DNA of 64,000 nucleotides from Kineococcus mangrovi (lineage in GTDB: Bacteria > Actinomycetota > Actinomycetes > Actinomycetales > Kineococcaceae). The stretch spans positions 310,001-374,000 of the forward strand of contig NZ_JBGGTQ010000001.1 in the NCBI RefSeq assembly GCF_041320705.1, in the 5' to 3' direction. Below, one piece after another: positions 35,322 through 44,184 of the stretch. The notes under the pieces were generated by a model. It had not been told where the DNA came from and searched no databases. It saw only the letters and a program-made list of their open reading frames with translations. Made by a program: the position numbers and the translations under genes. Position 1 is the first letter of the stretch. Each line of letters opens with the position of its first letter.

Positions 35322-36076
35322 GCAGGCCGCGCGGCCCCGCGGTGCACGAGCACCGCGAGGCCGAGCCCGGTGAGCAGCGCGACGACGTGCCCCAGGGCGG
35401 TGAAGTCGGGGGCGAGCACCAGCACCGTGACGAGCGTGGCCAGGGGCAGGACGGCGCAAGGGACCCGGGCCCACCGCGGCACCCGGGCGGTGAGCACCCC
35501 GACGACGCAGGCCAGGCCGTAGCTCACCCCGACGTCGGGGGCGCGGGCGACGGCCGGGTCGAGGCGGCCGTGCGTCAGGCCGGCGGCCAGGACGGTGGCG
35601 ACGACGAGGGTCGCCCCCACGTGGCCGAACCCGAAGGCGACGAGGGTCGCCAGGCGGCCCAGCCACCGCTGGACCGCGATCAGACCCACCACGAGCGGGA
35701 CGAGGACCAGCAGCCCGACCCAGTGCGGGACGACCACCGAGGACAGCACGATGACCCGGAACGGTGAGCGCCGGAGGTTGTCCAGGTTCGTGCTGGACTC
35801 CTGCACGAACCGGGCGCGGTCGGCGAGGGACCGGGTGTGCAGGCCGGCGAAGACGACCAGCACGACGAGGGCGTAGAGGACGGCGAGGTCGATCCCCCGG
35901 GGAACCCCGTGGGACCGGTCGCGCCACCGCGGGAGGGTGCGCACGCGGACAGTGTCGATCCACCACCGCGCGCGCACCTCCGCAACGACCGGGTGCCCGT
36001 CGCGCCAGAGGTCACCAGGGGTCAGTCGTTCTGGGGGAACCCCAGGTTCAGGCCCCCGTGGGAGGGGTCCAGCCAC
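35309..36076 (-). CDS. Rhomboid-like membrane protein
   Basis: This protein of up to 255 residues has about six membrane helices (first LAVLYALVVLVVFAGLH). It resembles the actinobacterial rhomboid-like group. Helix GHVGATLVVATVLAAGL and later YGLACVVGVL occupy the positions of rhomboid active-site helices, but the canonical GASG serine motif is not evident (GVSYGLAC may replace it), so protease activity is doubtful. GTG 36076 lies inside the upstream mmsA gene; GTG 35977 would give 222 residues with no overlap, and neither has a good ribosome-binding site. Its end overlaps the convergent MoxR gene by 13 bp. Confidence 0.65.
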   Translation of the reverse strand: MAGPLPRGPEPGVPPERLTPGDLWRDGHPVVAEVRARWWIDTVRVRTLPRWRDRSHGVPRGIDLAVLYALVVLVVFAGLHTRSLADRARFVQESSTNLDNLRRSPFRVIVLSSVVVPHWVGLLVLVPLVVGLIAVQRWLGRLATLVAFGFGHVGATLVVATVLAAGLTHGRLDPAVARAPDVGVSYGLACVVGVLTARVPRWARVPCAVLPLATLVTVLVLAPDFTALGHVVALLTGLGLAVLVHRGAARPAQLP

Positions 36077-37590
36077 CGCTCGGTCACGACCTTGCCGCGG
36101 GTGAAGAAGTGCACGCCCTCGGTCCCGTGGGCGTGGGTGTCACCGAACAACGACTGCTTCCAGCCCCCGAAGGAGAAGTACCCCACCGGCACCGGGACCG
36201 GCACGTTGATGCCGACCATCCCGACCTGCACCTCGTTGCGGAACCGGCGCGCCGCACCCCCGTCGTTGGTGAAGATCGCCACCCCGTTGCCGTACCGGTT
36301 GGCGTTGATCAGGTCCAGACCCTCCTGGTAGCCGCCGACCCGCACCACCGACAGGACCGGCCCGAAGATCTCCTCGGTGTAGATCGACATGTCCGCACCG
36401 ACCTTGTCGAACAACGTCGGCCCCAGCCAGAACCCCTCGGCCGCAGCGTCGTCGTCGGCCGCGTCCGGGACGACCTCGCGCCCGTCCACGACCAGTTCAG
36501 CACCCTCGGCCACCCCGGCCTCGACGTAGCCGGCGACCTTGTCCCGGTGCGCCCCCGTCACCAGCGGGCCCATGTCGCACCCGCGGCGGCCGTCCCCGGT
36601 GCGCAACGTCGCCACCCGCTCGGTGATCTTCTCGACCAGCGCGTCGGCGATCGAGTCCACCGCCACCAGCGCCGAGACGGCCATGCACCGCTCCCCGGCC
36701 GAACCGAACCCGCCGTTGACCGCGGCGTCGGCGGCCAGGTCCAGGTCCGCGTCGGGCAGGACCAGCATGTGGTTCTTCGCCCCGCCCAGGGCCTGCACGC
36801 GCTTGCCGTGCCGGGTGGCGCTCTCGTACACGTACCGGGCGATGGGGGTCGAGCCCACGAAGGAGACCGACGCCACGTCCGGGTGCTCCAGCAGGCCGTC
36901 GACGGCGACCTTGTCCCCGTGCAGCACGTTGAACACCCCGTCGGGCAGCCCGGCGTCCTTCCACAACTGCGCGATGAAGTTCGCCGCCGAGGGGTCTTTC
37001 TCGCTGGGCTTGAGCACGACGGTGTTCCCCGCGGCGATGGCCAGGGGGAAGAACCACATCGGCACCATCGCCGGGAAGTTGAACGGGGAGATGATCGAGA
37101 CCACCCCCAGCGGCTGACGCAGCGAGTACACGTCGACCTTCGTGGAGGCGTTCTCGGCGAACGCGCCCTTGAGCAGGTGGTTCACCCCGCACGCCAGCTC
37201 CACGATCTCCTGCCCGCGCGAGACCTCCCCCAGCGCGTCGGAGACGACCTTGCCGTGCTCGGCGGTGATGATCTGCGCCAGTTCGCCCTTGCGCTGGTTC
37301 AGCAGCTCCCGGAAGGCGAACAGGATCGTGGTGCGCCGGGCCAGGGAGGTGTCCCGCCAGCCCTCGAACGCCTCCTTCGCGGCGGCCACCGCCGCCTGCA
37401 CGTCGGCCTCGGCGGCCAGGGCGAGGGTCTTGGTGCGCCGGCCCGTGGCCGGGTCGTACACGTCCCCCACCCGCTGCCCGGACCCCGGCGTGCTCGCCCC
37501 GGCGATCCAGTGCCCGACGTGCGGCAACCCCCCGGTCGAGCCGGTGGCACCGGCGGTGCTGCTGGGGGTCTGGCCGGTCGTGGTGGTCAC
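36022..37590 (-). CDS. mmsA: Methylmalonate-semialdehyde dehydrogenase (CoA-acylating)
   Basis: This 522-residue aldehyde dehydrogenase converts methylmalonate or malonate semialdehyde plus CoA and NAD to propionyl- or acetyl-CoA, in valine/thymine or myo-inositol catabolism (IolA). Family marks are SPFNFPAMVPMWFFPLAIA, LKPSEKDPSAAN and catalytic Cys302 in GSAGERCMAVS; EEIFGPVLSVVRV also fits. GTG has a strong GAGGAGGG eight bases upstream. It is followed by the rhomboid-like gene, and no other inositol or valine gene is adjacent. A dyad upstream suggests control by a GntR-type repressor. The four Gfo/Idh enzymes in the window make an inositol role conceivable but unproven. Confidence 0.92.
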   Translation of the reverse strand: MTTTTGQTPSSTAGATGSTGGLPHVGHWIAGASTPGSGQRVGDVYDPATGRRTKTLALAAEADVQAAVAAAKEAFEGWRDTSLARRTTILFAFRELLNQRKGELAQIITAEHGKVVSDALGEVSRGQEIVELACGVNHLLKGAFAENASTKVDVYSLRQPLGVVSIISPFNFPAMVPMWFFPLAIAAGNTVVLKPSEKDPSAANFIAQLWKDAGLPDGVFNVLHGDKVAVDGLLEHPDVASVSFVGSTPIARYVYESATRHGKRVQALGGAKNHMLVLPDADLDLAADAAVNGGFGSAGERCMAVSALVAVDSIADALVEKITERVATLRTGDGRRGCDMGPLVTGAHRDKVAGYVEAGVAEGAELVVDGREVVPDAADDDAAAEGFWLGPTLFDKVGADMSIYTEEIFGPVLSVVRVGGYQEGLDLINANRYGNGVAIFTNDGGAARRFRNEVQVGMVGINVPVPVPVGYFSFGGWKQSLFGDTHAHGTEGVHFFTRGKVVTERWLDPSHGGLNLGFPQND

Positions 37591-37685
37591 GGGATGCCCT
37601 CCTCGGACGTCGTTGGCGCGAGCTGGCCGGCGGGTCGTCGCCCACCGGGGTGGTCGGGGGCCATCATGCCATCCGGGCGACCCTC

Positions 37686-37699
37686 TTTGTCCAGACAAA
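37686..37699. promoter_or_regulatory. Operator-like dyad TTTGTC-CA-GACAAA upstream of mmsA
   Basis: A perfect 6+6 dyad lies 96 bases before the mmsA start and 105 bases before the VWA gene. Its GTC..GAC core resembles sites of GntR/HutC-type repressors. AT-rich arms stand out in the GC-rich gap. Confidence 0.45.
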
Positions 37700-37803
37700 C
37701 TGTCATGGTTGCGGCGCTGCGGCCGACGCTCCGGCGGTCCCGGGGCACCGGCCGCACCCCCCGACCCGTGGCGGGCGTCGGACCCGCGACGTAGCGTGCC
37801 GAC

Positions 37804-39819
37804 GTGGCTCGAGACGCGTGGAGCAGGCGACGGGGTGGCCGGTACCGGTACGGGGAGTGGGCGGGTGGCCCCGACCCGCTGGCTCCGCCCCACGACGTGC
37901 GCTCGGCGCTGGACCGCGTCGGGCGGGAGGTCCTGTCCGGCGGGTCGCTGCGGGACGCGCTGCGGGACATGCTCCGCCGCGGCCCGGACGGCCGCTCCGG
38001 ACTGGACGAGCTGCGTGCCCGCGCCGCCCGGCTGCGCCGGGAGGCCGCCCGCCGCGGGGACCTCGACGGCGCGCTCACCCAGGCCCGCGCCCAGCTCGAC
38101 CAGGCCCTCGCCGCCGAGCGCGAGGAGCTGGCCGGCCGCGACGGTGACGACGCGCGGTTCGCCGAGACGCGCCTGGACGCCCTCCCCCGCTCCACCGCCC
38201 AGGCCGTGCGAGACCTCGAGGACTACCGCTGGGCCAGCGAACGGGCCCGGCAGCAGTACCAGCAGATCCTCGACCGCCTGCGCGACGACGTCGTCGGCCA
38301 GCAGTTCCGCGGCATGAAGGACGCGCTGCGCAACGGCAGCCCCGAGACGATGCAGGCGCTCAAGGAGATGATGAGCGACCTCAACGAACTGCTCGCCAAG
38401 AAGGCCCGCGGCCAGGACACCCCCGAGGACTTCGCGGAGTTCATGGCCAAGCACGGCGACACCCTCGGCGAGGAGGGGATCGAGAACCTCGACGACCTCG
38501 TCGACGCGCTCGCCCGCCGGGCCGCGGCGGCCTCCCGGCTCATGCGCTCCCTGTCCCCGCAGCAGCGCGAGGAGCTGTCCTCGCTCATGCAGCAGGCCAT
38601 GGGCGACGACCCCGACCTGGAGGCCCAGATGGCGCAGCTGGGCGACAACCTGCGCGCCCTGCGCCCCGACCTGGACTCCACCCGCGGCGAACGCGTCCGC
38701 GGGCAGGGCGAACCCCTGGGGTACGGCGAGGCCGCCGACGCGCTGCAGGACATCTCCGAGCTCGACGACCTCCTGGACCAGCTCGGCCAGGAGCACCCCG
38801 GCGCCACCCTCGACGACGTCGACGTGGACGCCCTGGAACGCCAGCTCGGCCGCGGTGCGGCCGACGAGCTGCAGCGGTTGCGCGACCTCGAACGCGAACT
38901 GCAGCGGCAGGGGTGGTTGTCCCGCTCGGCCGACGGGCTCACCCTGTCCCCCAAGGCGTTGCGCCGGCTCGGGCAGACGGCGCTGCGGGAGGTCCTGGGC
39001 CGGCTGGACGCCGGCGGCCGCGGCGACCACGACAACACCGACGCCGGTGCCGGCGGGGAACCCACCGGGGCGACGCGGCGCTGGCAGTTCGGCGACGAGC
39101 AGCCCCTCGACGTCGTGCGCACCGTGTCCAACGCCCTCCAACGGGGGGCTGCGACCGGCGCGGCGGGGGCCGTCCGGCTGTCCTGGGAGGACTTCGAGGT
39201 CGTCGAGACCGAACGGCGCGCCGGGGCCGCCGTCGCCCTGTGCGTCGACCTGTCGTTCTCGATGGCCGCCGAGGGCCGGTGGGGCCCGATGAAGGAGACG
39301 GCCCTGGCGCTGTCGCACCTCATCTCGACGAAGTTCGCCCACGACGAGCTGCAGATCGTCGGGTTCGGCCTGCACGCCCTGCCCATGACGGTCGGCGAGC
39401 TCGCCGAGGTCGAACCGGACTTCGTGCAGGGCACGAACCTGCAGCACGCGCTGAGCATCGCCCGCCGCCACCTGCGCCGGCACCCCGACCTCGAACCCGT
39501 CGTCCTCGTCATCACCGACGGCGAACCCACCGCCCACCTCGTCGAGGGCCGCGACGCGACGGAGTCGTTCTTCCAGTGGCCCCCCACGGCCGAGACGATC
39601 CGCGCGACCGTCCGCGAGGTCGACCTGCTCACCCGCTCCGGCGCGACGATCAACCTGTTCATGCTCGGCGAGGACCCGGGCCTGCGCCGGTTCGTCGAGG
39701 CCGTCGCCCGCCGCAACGGCGGCCGCGTCCTGTCCCCGAGCCCGGACCGCCTCGGGCAGTACGTCGTCGACGACTACCTGCGCTCGCGCGCCGGCCGCAC
39801 CGCCCGCCGCGCCTCCTGA
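37804..39819 (+). CDS. Large VWA-domain protein, probable MoxR ATPase partner
   Basis: This 671-residue cytosolic protein has an N-terminal charged helical region (about 30-440) rich in Arg/Asp/Leu with coiled-coil character. The C-terminal von Willebrand A domain has the metal-ion site intact: DLSFS (482-486), Thr544 in QGTNL and Asp572 in TDGEP. Length and layout match the mycobacterial Rv0959-type protein encoded beside a ChlI-like ATPase. By analogy with CoxD/CoxE and NorQ/NorD it recruits a client to the ATPase at 33894. The GTG start has no strong ribosome-binding site. Confidence 0.85.
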   Translation: MARDAWSRRRGGRYRYGEWAGGPDPLAPPHDVRSALDRVGREVLSGGSLRDALRDMLRRGPDGRSGLDELRARAARLRREAARRGDLDGALTQARAQLDQALAAEREELAGRDGDDARFAETRLDALPRSTAQAVRDLEDYRWASERARQQYQQILDRLRDDVVGQQFRGMKDALRNGSPETMQALKEMMSDLNELLAKKARGQDTPEDFAEFMAKHGDTLGEEGIENLDDLVDALARRAAAASRLMRSLSPQQREELSSLMQQAMGDDPDLEAQMAQLGDNLRALRPDLDSTRGERVRGQGEPLGYGEAADALQDISELDDLLDQLGQEHPGATLDDVDVDALERQLGRGAADELQRLRDLERELQRQGWLSRSADGLTLSPKALRRLGQTALREVLGRLDAGGRGDHDNTDAGAGGEPTGATRRWQFGDEQPLDVVRTVSNALQRGAATGAAGAVRLSWEDFEVVETERRAGAAVALCVDLSFSMAAEGRWGPMKETALALSHLISTKFAHDELQIVGFGLHALPMTVGELAEVEPDFVQGTNLQHALSIARRHLRRHPDLEPVVLVITDGEPTAHLVEGRDATESFFQWPPTAETIRATVREVDLLTRSGATINLFMLGEDPGLRRFVEAVARRNGGRVLSPSPDRLGQYVVDDYLRSRAGRTARRAS

Positions 39820-39889
39820 CCCGCCCTCCCGACCCGGGGCCGCGGAAACGGCGTGGCCGGGCCGGACGGGGCTGTGGCAGCGTGCCCGG

Positions 39890-41149
39890 GTGAGCACCAC
39901 CGCCCGGGTCGTCGAGGTCGTCCTCCCCCGGCGGCTGGGCACCGGGTTCCGCTGGCTCGTCGCCTCCAGCTGGGCGAGCAACCTCGGTGACGGTCTGGCG
40001 CTGGCCGCGGGACCGCTCCTCGTGGCCTCCCTGTCCCGCGACCCCCTGCCGGTCGCGCTCGCAGCCCTGGCGGCGTGGCTGCCGCCGCTGCTGTTCGGCC
40101 TCAGCGCCGGTGTCCTGTCCGACCGCGTCGACCGGCGGCTCGTCGTCCTCGTCGTCGACGTGGTGCGGGCGGTGCTGCTCACGGGCCTCGCCACGGTCGT
40201 CCTGACGGGGGCGGCCACCGTCCCGGTCGTCCTCGGTGCGCTGTTCCTCATCGCCACGGCCGAGGTGTTCGCCGACAACACGGCCTCGACGCTGACGCCG
40301 GTGCTCGTCGCCCGCGCCGACCTCGCGATCGCGAACGCCCGCGTCCAGACGGGGTTCGTCACGGTGAACCAGCTCGCCGGGCCCCCGCTGGGCGCGGCCC
40401 TGTTCACCGCGGGCGCGGCGTCCCCGTTCGCGGCGCAGGCGGGGCTGTGCGCCCTGGCGGCCCTCTTCGTCGGACGGCTGCGGTTGCCACCCGTCGCGGG
40501 CGGACGGCCCCCGGCGACGCCGTGGCACGACGTGCTGGAGGGCATCCGGTGGACCGCGCACCACCCGGCCGTGCGCGTGCTCGTCGCGACGATCTTCATC
40601 TTCAACATCACGTTCGGCGCGGCCTGGTCGGTCCTCGTCCTGTACGCGACGCAGCGGTTGGGGCTGGGCTCGGTCGGGTTCGGCCTCGTGACGACGACGG
40701 GTGCCCTCGGCGGGATCGTCGGCGTCCTGGCCTACGGGTGGATCACCCGGCACGTCCCGCTGGGCGACCTCATGAGGATCGGGCTCGTCGTGGAGACCCT
40801 GACCCACCTCGCCCTGGCCCTGGTGCGCTCGCCGTGGCTCGCGCTGCCGGTGTTCTTCGTCTTCGGGGCCCACGCCTTCGTGTGGGGGTCGACCTCGATC
40901 ACGGTGCGCCAGCGTGCCGTGCCGCACGCGCTGCAGGGCCGGGTGGGGGCCGTCAACACGGTCGGGACGTTCGGCGGGCTGGCCGTCGGCAGCGGGGTCG
41001 GCGGGGTGCTCGCCCAGCACCACGGCGTGACGGCCCCGTTCTGGTTCGCCTTCGTCGGCTCGGCGGTGTTCGTCGTCCTCCTCTGGCGCTCGCTGCGCCA
41101 CGTCGCGCACGCCGACGAGGCGGACGAGGCGCCCGCGGTCACGCCCTGA
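39890..41149 (+). CDS. MFS transporter, drug-exporter type
   Basis: This 419-residue protein has 12 membrane helices and the MFS_3/EntS-like pattern: WLVASSWASNLGDGLALAAGPLL in helix 1, the loop-2 motif GVLSDRVDRRLVVLVVDVVRA, and NQLAGPPLGAALF in helix 5. A short central cytosolic loop precedes the second half (TIFIFNITFGAAWSVLVLYATQRLGLG). It starts at GTG. Relatives export macrolides, siderophores or other small molecules; the substrate is unknown. It converges on metB with a strong hairpin between. Confidence 0.88.
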   Translation: MSTTARVVEVVLPRRLGTGFRWLVASSWASNLGDGLALAAGPLLVASLSRDPLPVALAALAAWLPPLLFGLSAGVLSDRVDRRLVVLVVDVVRAVLLTGLATVVLTGAATVPVVLGALFLIATAEVFADNTASTLTPVLVARADLAIANARVQTGFVTVNQLAGPPLGAALFTAGAASPFAAQAGLCALAALFVGRLRLPPVAGGRPPATPWHDVLEGIRWTAHHPAVRVLVATIFIFNITFGAAWSVLVLYATQRLGLGSVGFGLVTTTGALGGIVGVLAYGWITRHVPLGDLMRIGLVVETLTHLALALVRSPWLALPVFFVFGAHAFVWGSTSITVRQRAVPHALQGRVGAVNTVGTFGGLAVGSGVGGVLAQHHGVTAPFWFAFVGSAVFVVLLWRSLRHVAHADEADEAPAVTP

Positions 41150-41163
41150 GCCGCCACGGGGGC

Positions 41164-41212
41164 CCTCGTCGCCTCCCCGGGGCCGATCACCGACCGCGGG
41201 GAGGCGACGAGG
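41164..41212. terminator. Bidirectional terminator between the MFS gene and metB
   Basis: A perfect 16-bp stem (41164-41179 with 41197-41212, loop of 17) lies between the convergent stops. Confidence 0.75.
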
Positions 41213-41227
41213 CGCAGACCCGACGCG

Positions 41228-42406
41228 TCAGCCGAGCGCCTGCGCGAGGTCCGCGACGAGGTCGTCGGCGTCCTCGATGCCGACGGACAGGCGCACGAGG
41301 TCGTCCGGGACCTCCAGCAGCGACCCGGCCACCGAGGCGTGCGTCATCCTGCCCGGGTGCTCCACGAGGGACTCCACCCCGCCGAGGGACTCCCCGAGGG
41401 TGAACAGCTCGGTGGCCCCGCACACGGCGAGCGCGTCGTCGACCGACGCGGTGCGGAACGAGATCATCCCGCCGAAGCGCGTCATCTGCTTCGCCGCGAC
41501 GTCGTGGTTGCGGTGCTCGGGCAGCCCCGGGTAGAGGATCCCCGTCACCCGCGGGTGCGACTGCAGGAACTCCACGACGCGCTCGGCGTTGTCGCAGTGC
41601 CGTTCCATGCGCACCGCGAGCGTCTTCAGGCCGCGCTGGACGAGCCAGGAGTCGAACGGGCCCGGGACCGCGCCCATCGAGTTCTGGTGGAACCCGATCC
41701 GCTCGCCCAGGGAGTTCCCGCGCCCGTCGTCGCCGTCGCGCACGACGACCGCCCCCCCGACCACGTCGGAGTGCCCGCCGGCGTACTTCGTCGTGGAGTG
41801 CACGACGAGGTCGGCGCCCAGGGTCAGCGGCGTCTGCAGGTACGGGGTGGCGAAGGTGTTGTCGACGACGAGCAGCGCGCCGACGGAGTGGGCCAGCTCG
41901 GCGAGCGCCGCGATGTCGGCCACGGTCAGCAACGGGTTGGTCGGCGTCTCGACCCACACCATCCGGGTGTTCGGCCGCAGGGCGGCGCGGACGGCGTCGA
42001 CGGAGGCGAGGTCGGCGGGGGTGTGCTCCACGCCCCACGGCTCGGCGACGCGCTTGACCAGGCGGTACGTCCCGCCGTAGGCGTCGTTGGGGATGACGAC
42101 GTGGTCGCCGGGCCGCAGCAGCGCGCGCAGGATCGCGTCCTCGGCGGCCAGGCCGGAGGCGAACGCGAAGCCGGCCGCCCCCTGCTCCAGGGAGGCGAGC
42201 TGGGTCTCCAGCGCCGTGCGGGTCGGGTTGCCCGAGCGGGAGTACTCGTAGCCCGTGCCGAGGCCGGTCCGCAGCGCGCCGACGCCGTCCTGCTTGTACG
42301 TGGACACCTGGTAGATCGGGGTCACGACGGCGCCGGTGGCGGGGTCCGCCTCCTGACCGGCGTGCAGCGCGCGGGTGGAGAAGCCGTGGGGCTGGTCGGA
42401 AGTCAC
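41228..42406 (-). CDS. metB: Cystathionine gamma-synthase
   Basis: This 392-residue PLP enzyme joins O-acyl-homoserine and cysteine to give cystathionine in methionine synthesis. The fold-type I PLP lysine is Lys207 in HSTTKYAGGHSD. GYEYSRSGNPTRTALE (53-68), ASGLAAEDAILRALLRPGDHVV and VVDNTFATPYLQTP are characteristic. It forms a divergent pair with msrA across 61 bp. In mycobacteria metB sits beside greA; here AI-2E, MoxR/VWA, mmsA and MFS genes intervene. Cystathionine gamma-lyase has nearly the same sequence, so direction of catalysis rests on this neighbourhood and the cbs gene at the window's end. Confidence 0.92.
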   Translation of the reverse strand: MTSDQPHGFSTRALHAGQEADPATGAVVTPIYQVSTYKQDGVGALRTGLGTGYEYSRSGNPTRTALETQLASLEQGAAGFAFASGLAAEDAILRALLRPGDHVVIPNDAYGGTYRLVKRVAEPWGVEHTPADLASVDAVRAALRPNTRMVWVETPTNPLLTVADIAALAELAHSVGALLVVDNTFATPYLQTPLTLGADLVVHSTTKYAGGHSDVVGGAVVVRDGDDGRGNSLGERIGFHQNSMGAVPGPFDSWLVQRGLKTLAVRMERHCDNAERVVEFLQSHPRVTGILYPGLPEHRNHDVAAKQMTRFGGMISFRTASVDDALAVCGATELFTLGESLGGVESLVEHPGRMTHASVAGSLLEVPDDLVRLSVGIEDADDLVADLAQALG

Positions 42407-42467
42407 ACGGGAAGGCTAAGGGGCCGCTCGTGGTTGACCTGACCGACACCGATGGAGGGAGCGACGG

Positions 42468-43139
42468 ATGCTGTTCGGCAACCCGTACAAGACCACGATG
42501 GTCCCGGCCGAGGAGGCCCTGCGCGGCTCGGAGACGCGCCGCTTCGAGGTCCCGGCGACCCACACCGTCCTCGGGACGCCGCTGGAGGGCCCGTGGCCCG
42601 AGGGCACCGAGGTGATGTCCTTCGCGATGGGCTGCTACTGGGGCGCCGAGCGCATCCTCTGGCAGCAGCCGGGGGTCGTGACGACGGCGGTCGGCTTTCA
42701 GGGCGGGTTCACGAAGAACCCGACGTACGAGGAGTCCACGACCGGCCGCACCGGACACGCCGAGACCGTCCTCGTCGCCTACGACCCGACGGTGACGGGT
42801 CCCGAGCAGCTGCTGAAGGTGTTCTGGGAGAACCACGACCCGACGCAGGGCTACCGGCAGGGCAACGACCGCGGCACGGAGTACCGCTCGGCGGTCTACA
42901 CCACGACCGACGAGCAGTTCGCGGCGGCGCAGCGCACGAAGGAGACCTTCCAGCGCGAGCTGACCGAGCACGGCCACGGCCGCATCACGACGGAGATCCG
43001 TCCGGTGAGCGAGGCGGGGCGGTTCTGGTACGCCGAGGACCACCACCAGCAGTACCTGGACAAGATCCCCAACGGGTACTGCAACCACGGCCCCAACGGT
43101 CTGACCTGCCAGATCGGGCTGGTCACCACGGACGACTGA
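42468..43139 (+). CDS. msrA: Peptide methionine-S-sulfoxide reductase MsrA
   Basis: This 223-residue cytosolic enzyme reduces methionine-S-sulfoxide in proteins. The catalytic motif is AMGCYWGAER with Cys56. Probable resolving cysteines are Cys205 (NGYCNHG) and Cys214 (GLTCQIG). Family motifs GFQGGFTKNPTYEE, FWENHDPTQGYRQGNDRGTEYRSAVY and WYAEDHHQQYLDKIPNGY are complete. The ATG has GGAGGGAG upstream. It ends in a hairpin terminator. Confidence 0.96.
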   Translation: MLFGNPYKTTMVPAEEALRGSETRRFEVPATHTVLGTPLEGPWPEGTEVMSFAMGCYWGAERILWQQPGVVTTAVGFQGGFTKNPTYEESTTGRTGHAETVLVAYDPTVTGPEQLLKVFWENHDPTQGYRQGNDRGTEYRSAVYTTTDEQFAAAQRTKETFQRELTEHGHGRITTEIRPVSEAGRFWYAEDHHQQYLDKIPNGYCNHGPNGLTCQIGLVTTDD

Positions 43140-43161
43140 CCCCGAGGGGCTGGGAACGCGG

Positions 43162-43195
43162 AGAGGGGACGGTGCCCGTGGGCGCCGTCCCCTCT
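43162..43195 (+). terminator. Terminator after msrA
   Basis: A 16-bp dyad with one wobble (43162-43177 with 43180-43195) begins 22 bases after the msrA stop. The remaining gap to the response regulator holds no gene. Confidence 0.7.
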
Positions 43196-43383
43196 GTCCT
43201 GCCCACGCCCCCCGACGCACGCCGGGCCACCCGTCCCCCCGGCGGGGTGCCCACAGCGATCCTGGCAGACGCCCGTGGCCCCGGACACCGGATCGGCACC
43301 CCCCTTTCGGGGGTGCGGGCACGGCGGCCCGAGCCGCCGCAGGTCGCGGACCTCGCTACCCTCACCTCGGGGAAGGGGGTCCC

Positions 43384-44136
43384 GTGGGACTGACTGAGGG
43401 TCGACACGACGGCCCGGACGGAACGGACGGCGCGCTGCGCCCGCGGCTGCGCATCGCCGCCGTGGACGACCACCCCGCCCTCCTCGCCGGGTTGCGGCTC
43501 GAGCTCGCCCGGCTGGACGACGCCCTCGTCCTCGTCGCCACGGCCCCCACCGTCCCCGACCTGATGGTCCAGCTCGCCGGCGCCCCCGCCCCCGACGTCG
43601 TGCTCCTCGACCTGCGCCTGGGCGACGACTCGACCCCGGCGGGCAACGTCGCCGCCCTCCTCGAGGCCGGCTCGCGCGTGCTCGTCTACACCGAGGGCCG
43701 CCAGCACGCGGAGGCGCTGGAGGCGTTGCAGGCCGGGGCGCAGGGGGTCCTGCTCAAGGACCGTCCCGTGGCCACCGTGGCCGAGGCGCTGCGCTCGGTC
43801 GCCGACGGGGACACCGTCTCCTCGGCCGAGACGGCTGCGGCCCTGCAGGTCGACGACACCCTGACCTCGCACCTGTCGCCGCAGGAGCGGCGCGTCCTGG
43901 AGCTGTACGCCGGCGGGATGCCGGCGCGGTCGGTGGCGTTGCGGCTGGGGGTGACGCAGGAGACGGCCAAGAGCTACCTCAAGCGCATCCGGGCCAAGTA
44001 CGCGGCCCTCGACCGGCCCGCCTACACGCGCATGGAGCTGTACCGGCGCGCGGTGGAGGACGGCGTCCTCGCCCCCCTGCCCGCTCCCGGCGCCCCGGCG
44101 CCCCCCGTGCGCCCCCGGCCCCGTGCCGACGACTGA
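43384..44136 (+). CDS. NarL/LuxR-type response regulator
   Basis: This 250-residue DNA-binding regulator has a receiver domain (about 21-140) with acidic pocket Asp28/Asp29 and phosphoacceptor Asp76 in VVLLDLRLG, followed by Thr and Lys switch residues (VYTEG, LLKDRP). A LuxR helix-turn-helix spans about 165-225 (LSPQERRVLELYAGGMPARSVALRLGV). The tail is Pro/Arg-rich and ends at a TGA inside the first unit of an 18-bp tandem repeat. The histidine kinase gene that follows is in the same reading frame. The GTG start has a GGAAGGGGG upstream. Confidence 0.9.
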   Translation: MGLTEGRHDGPDGTDGALRPRLRIAAVDDHPALLAGLRLELARLDDALVLVATAPTVPDLMVQLAGAPAPDVVLLDLRLGDDSTPAGNVAALLEAGSRVLVYTEGRQHAEALEALQAGAQGVLLKDRPVATVAEALRSVADGDTVSSAETAAALQVDDTLTSHLSPQERRVLELYAGGMPARSVALRLGVTQETAKSYLKRIRAKYAALDRPAYTRMELYRRAVEDGVLAPLPAPGAPAPPVRPRPRADD

Positions 44137-44174
44137 CCCCGTGCCGACGACCGACCGCGTGCCGGCCACCGGCC
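44121..44174 (+). repeat. 18-bp tandem repeat (three units) across the regulator stop codon
   Basis: Units 44121-44138 and 44139-44156 (CCGTGCCGACGACYGACC) differ only at one base. T at 44134 in unit 1 creates the regulator's TGA, while C at 44152 in unit 2 gives CGA. A third unit (44157-44174) is diverged. Without the T, the regulator and kinase would be one open frame. Confidence 0.8.
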
Positions 44175-44184
44175 CGGGTCCGCG

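Noticed and set aside
36022-40611. Very long open frame on the minus strand extending mmsA upstream by about 1000 codons
   Set aside because: It runs antisense to the VWA and MFS genes with a Ser/Arg-rich meaningless product. The real mmsA start at 37590 has a strong ribosome-binding site. Long antisense frames are an artefact of high GC.
44137-44184. Small separate gene between the response regulator and the kinase
   Set aside because: The interval is fully explained by the 18-bp tandem repeat and contains no start codon with a ribosome-binding site for an independent product.
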